From positions 1 through 17,703 of the forward strand of contig DASZTV010000027.1 of the NCBI GenBank assembly GCA_035548125.1: DNA of 17,703 nucleotides. Direction: 5' to 3'. The notes under the pieces are model-generated. The model ran no database searches. It had not been told where the DNA came from and saw only the letters and a list, made by a program, of their open reading frames with translations. This stretch comes from DASZTV01 sp035548125. GTDB lineage: Bacteria > Actinomycetota > Actinomycetes > JAFAQI01. The position numbers and the translations under genes were made by a program. This document shows, in pieces, positions 16,509-17,703 of this stretch (within the stretch, counting starts at the first letter, position 1; the number at the start of each line of letters is the position of its first letter).

Positions 16509-17702
16509 GTGTCGCGTCGCTTGTTCACCTCTGAGTCCGTCACCGAGGGTCACCCCGACAAGATCGCTGACCAGATCAGCGACGCGATCCTGGACGCGAT
16601 GATCAAGGAGGACCCGACCAGCCGGGTCGCGGTCGAAACCCTGATCACGACCGGACAGGTCCACGTCGCCGGCGAGGTCCGCACCGAGACCTACGTCGAC
16701 ATCCCCGGCGTCGTGCGGGAGAAGATCCTCGACATCGGCTACGACTCCTCGCGCAAGGGGTTCGACGGCGACTCGTGCGGGGTGAGCGTGTCGATCGGCT
16801 CGCAGTCGCCCGACATCGCGCAGGGCGTCGAGGACGCCTACGAGCACCGCGCCGAAGGCGACGACGACCCGATGGACCGGCAGGGCGCCGGTGACCAGGG
16901 CCTGATGTTCGGCTTCGCGTGCACCGAGACCCCGGAGCTGATGCCGCTTCCGATCGCGCTGGCACACCGGCTGGCCCGGCGGCTGTCGGCGGTTCGCAAG
17001 AGCGGCACCGTTCCCTACCTGCGGCCCGACGGCAAGACCCAGGTCACCATCGAGTACGTCGACAACAAGCCGGTACGGCTCGACACGGTCGTCGTCTCCA
17101 GCCAGCACGCCGCCGACATCGACATCGACACGCTGCTCGCACCGGACGTGCGCGAGCACGTCGTCGAGCCCGAGCTCGCCGAGCTCGGCATCTCCACCGA
17201 GGGCTACCGGCTGCTGGTCAACCCGACCGGCCGCTTCGAGGTCGGCGGCCCGATGGGTGACGCCGGGCTGACCGGCCGGAAGATCATCGTCGACACGTAC
17301 GGCGGCATGGCGCGCCACGGCGGCGGCGCGTTCTCCGGCAAGGACCCGTCGAAGGTCGACCGTTCCGCCGCCTACGCGATGCGCTGGGTGGCGAAGAACG
17401 TCGTCGCAGCCGGCCTGGCGGAGCGTTGCGAGGCGCAGGTCGCCTACGCAATCGGCAAGGCGCGTCCGGTCGGCATGTTCATCGACACGTTCGGCACCGG
17501 CGTGGTCGATGACGACAAGATCCAGAGCGCGATCCTCGAGGTGTTCGACCTGCGGCCCGCTGCGATCATCCGCGACCTCGACCTGCTGCGTCCGATCTAC
17601 TCCCAGACCGCGGCGTACGGGCACTTCGGGCGTACCGAGATGGACTTCACCTGGGAGTCGACGTCGCGAGTCGACGCGCTCAAGGCTGCAGCAGGGAAGT
17701 AG
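16509..17702 (+). CDS. metK: S-adenosylmethionine synthetase
   Basis: MetK makes S-adenosylmethionine from methionine and ATP. The 397-residue protein is complete, with the stop at the very end of the window. Motifs in order: TEGHPDK (12-18, ATP/metal site), DGDSCGVSVSIGSQSPDIAQ (87-106), the signature GAGDQGLMFGFA (126-137), NPTGRFEVGGPMGDAGLTGR (238-257), the glycine-rich GGGAFSGKD (271-279) and IDTFGTG (325-331). The GTG at 16509 is chosen because AGGAG lies 7 bases upstream and MSRRLFTSESVTEGHPDK is the family N-terminus; the frame opens earlier at 16479 without support. The upstream region carries an inverted repeat and a TAGACT -10. No known SAM riboswitch is recognisable. Confidence 0.98.
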   Translation: MSRRLFTSESVTEGHPDKIADQISDAILDAMIKEDPTSRVAVETLITTGQVHVAGEVRTETYVDIPGVVREKILDIGYDSSRKGFDGDSCGVSVSIGSQSPDIAQGVEDAYEHRAEGDDDPMDRQGAGDQGLMFGFACTETPELMPLPIALAHRLARRLSAVRKSGTVPYLRPDGKTQVTIEYVDNKPVRLDTVVVSSQHAADIDIDTLLAPDVREHVVEPELAELGISTEGYRLLVNPTGRFEVGGPMGDAGLTGRKIIVDTYGGMARHGGGAFSGKDPSKVDRSAAYAMRWVAKNVVAAGLAERCEAQVAYAIGKARPVGMFIDTFGTGVVDDDKIQSAILEVFDLRPAAIIRDLDLLRPIYSQTAAYGHFGRTEMDFTWESTSRVDALKAAAGK

Positions 17703-17703
17703 T

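Overview
This window is a single, almost fully coding stretch of a high-GC actinobacterial chromosome. The evidence is the strong third-position GC bias, the many GTG and TTG starts, a mycobacterial/streptomycete-type integration host factor (mIHF), and the classic actinobacterial order pepQ-efp-nusB / pyrR-pyrB-pyrC-carA-carB-pyrD-pyrF / mihF-gmk-rpoZ-coaBC-metK. I would place it in class Actinomycetia. The PyrK + class 1B PyrD pair argues against a typical Mycobacterium or Streptomyces genome, but I cannot name a genus.

Layout. (1) Positions 1-287, minus strand: the 5' end of a secreted protein with a fibronectin-III-like domain, running off the left edge. It is divergent from pepQ across a gap that carries nested palindromes. 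(2) 403-2520, plus: pepQ, efp and nusB. efp has a -10-like hexamer so close to its GTG that its mRNA may be leaderless. (3) 2514-2801, minus: a small coiled-coil plus transmembrane protein of unknown function, sitting where some relatives carry bldD. (4) 2970-13181, plus: the pyrimidine operon. It opens with a PyrR-type RNA hairpin that overlaps the pyrR ribosome binding site. It continues with pyrR, pyrB, pyrC, a 60-residue membrane peptide, carA, carB, pyrK, pyrD and pyrF. Most genes overlap by 1-8 bases, which points to tight translational coupling. Together they cover the de novo pathway from glutamine/bicarbonate to UMP except the orotate phosphoribosyltransferase step (pyrE is not here). 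(5) 13305-15856, plus: mihF, gmk, rpoZ and coaBC, with candidate promoters before mihF and rpoZ. (6) 15853-17702: a GNAT acetyltransferase coupled to coaBC, then a complete metK whose upstream region carries an 8-bp inverted repeat and a possible Shine-Dalgarno-masking hairpin.

No convincing undescribed multi-gene system (defence, mobile element, CRISPR, secondary metabolism) is visible. The points worth a second look are local: the PyrR leader, the two unassigned small membrane proteins, the acidic tail on PyrD, the mini-ORF at the pyrK/pyrD junction, and the palindromes upstream of pepQ and metK. No intergenic stretch exceeds about 220 bases.
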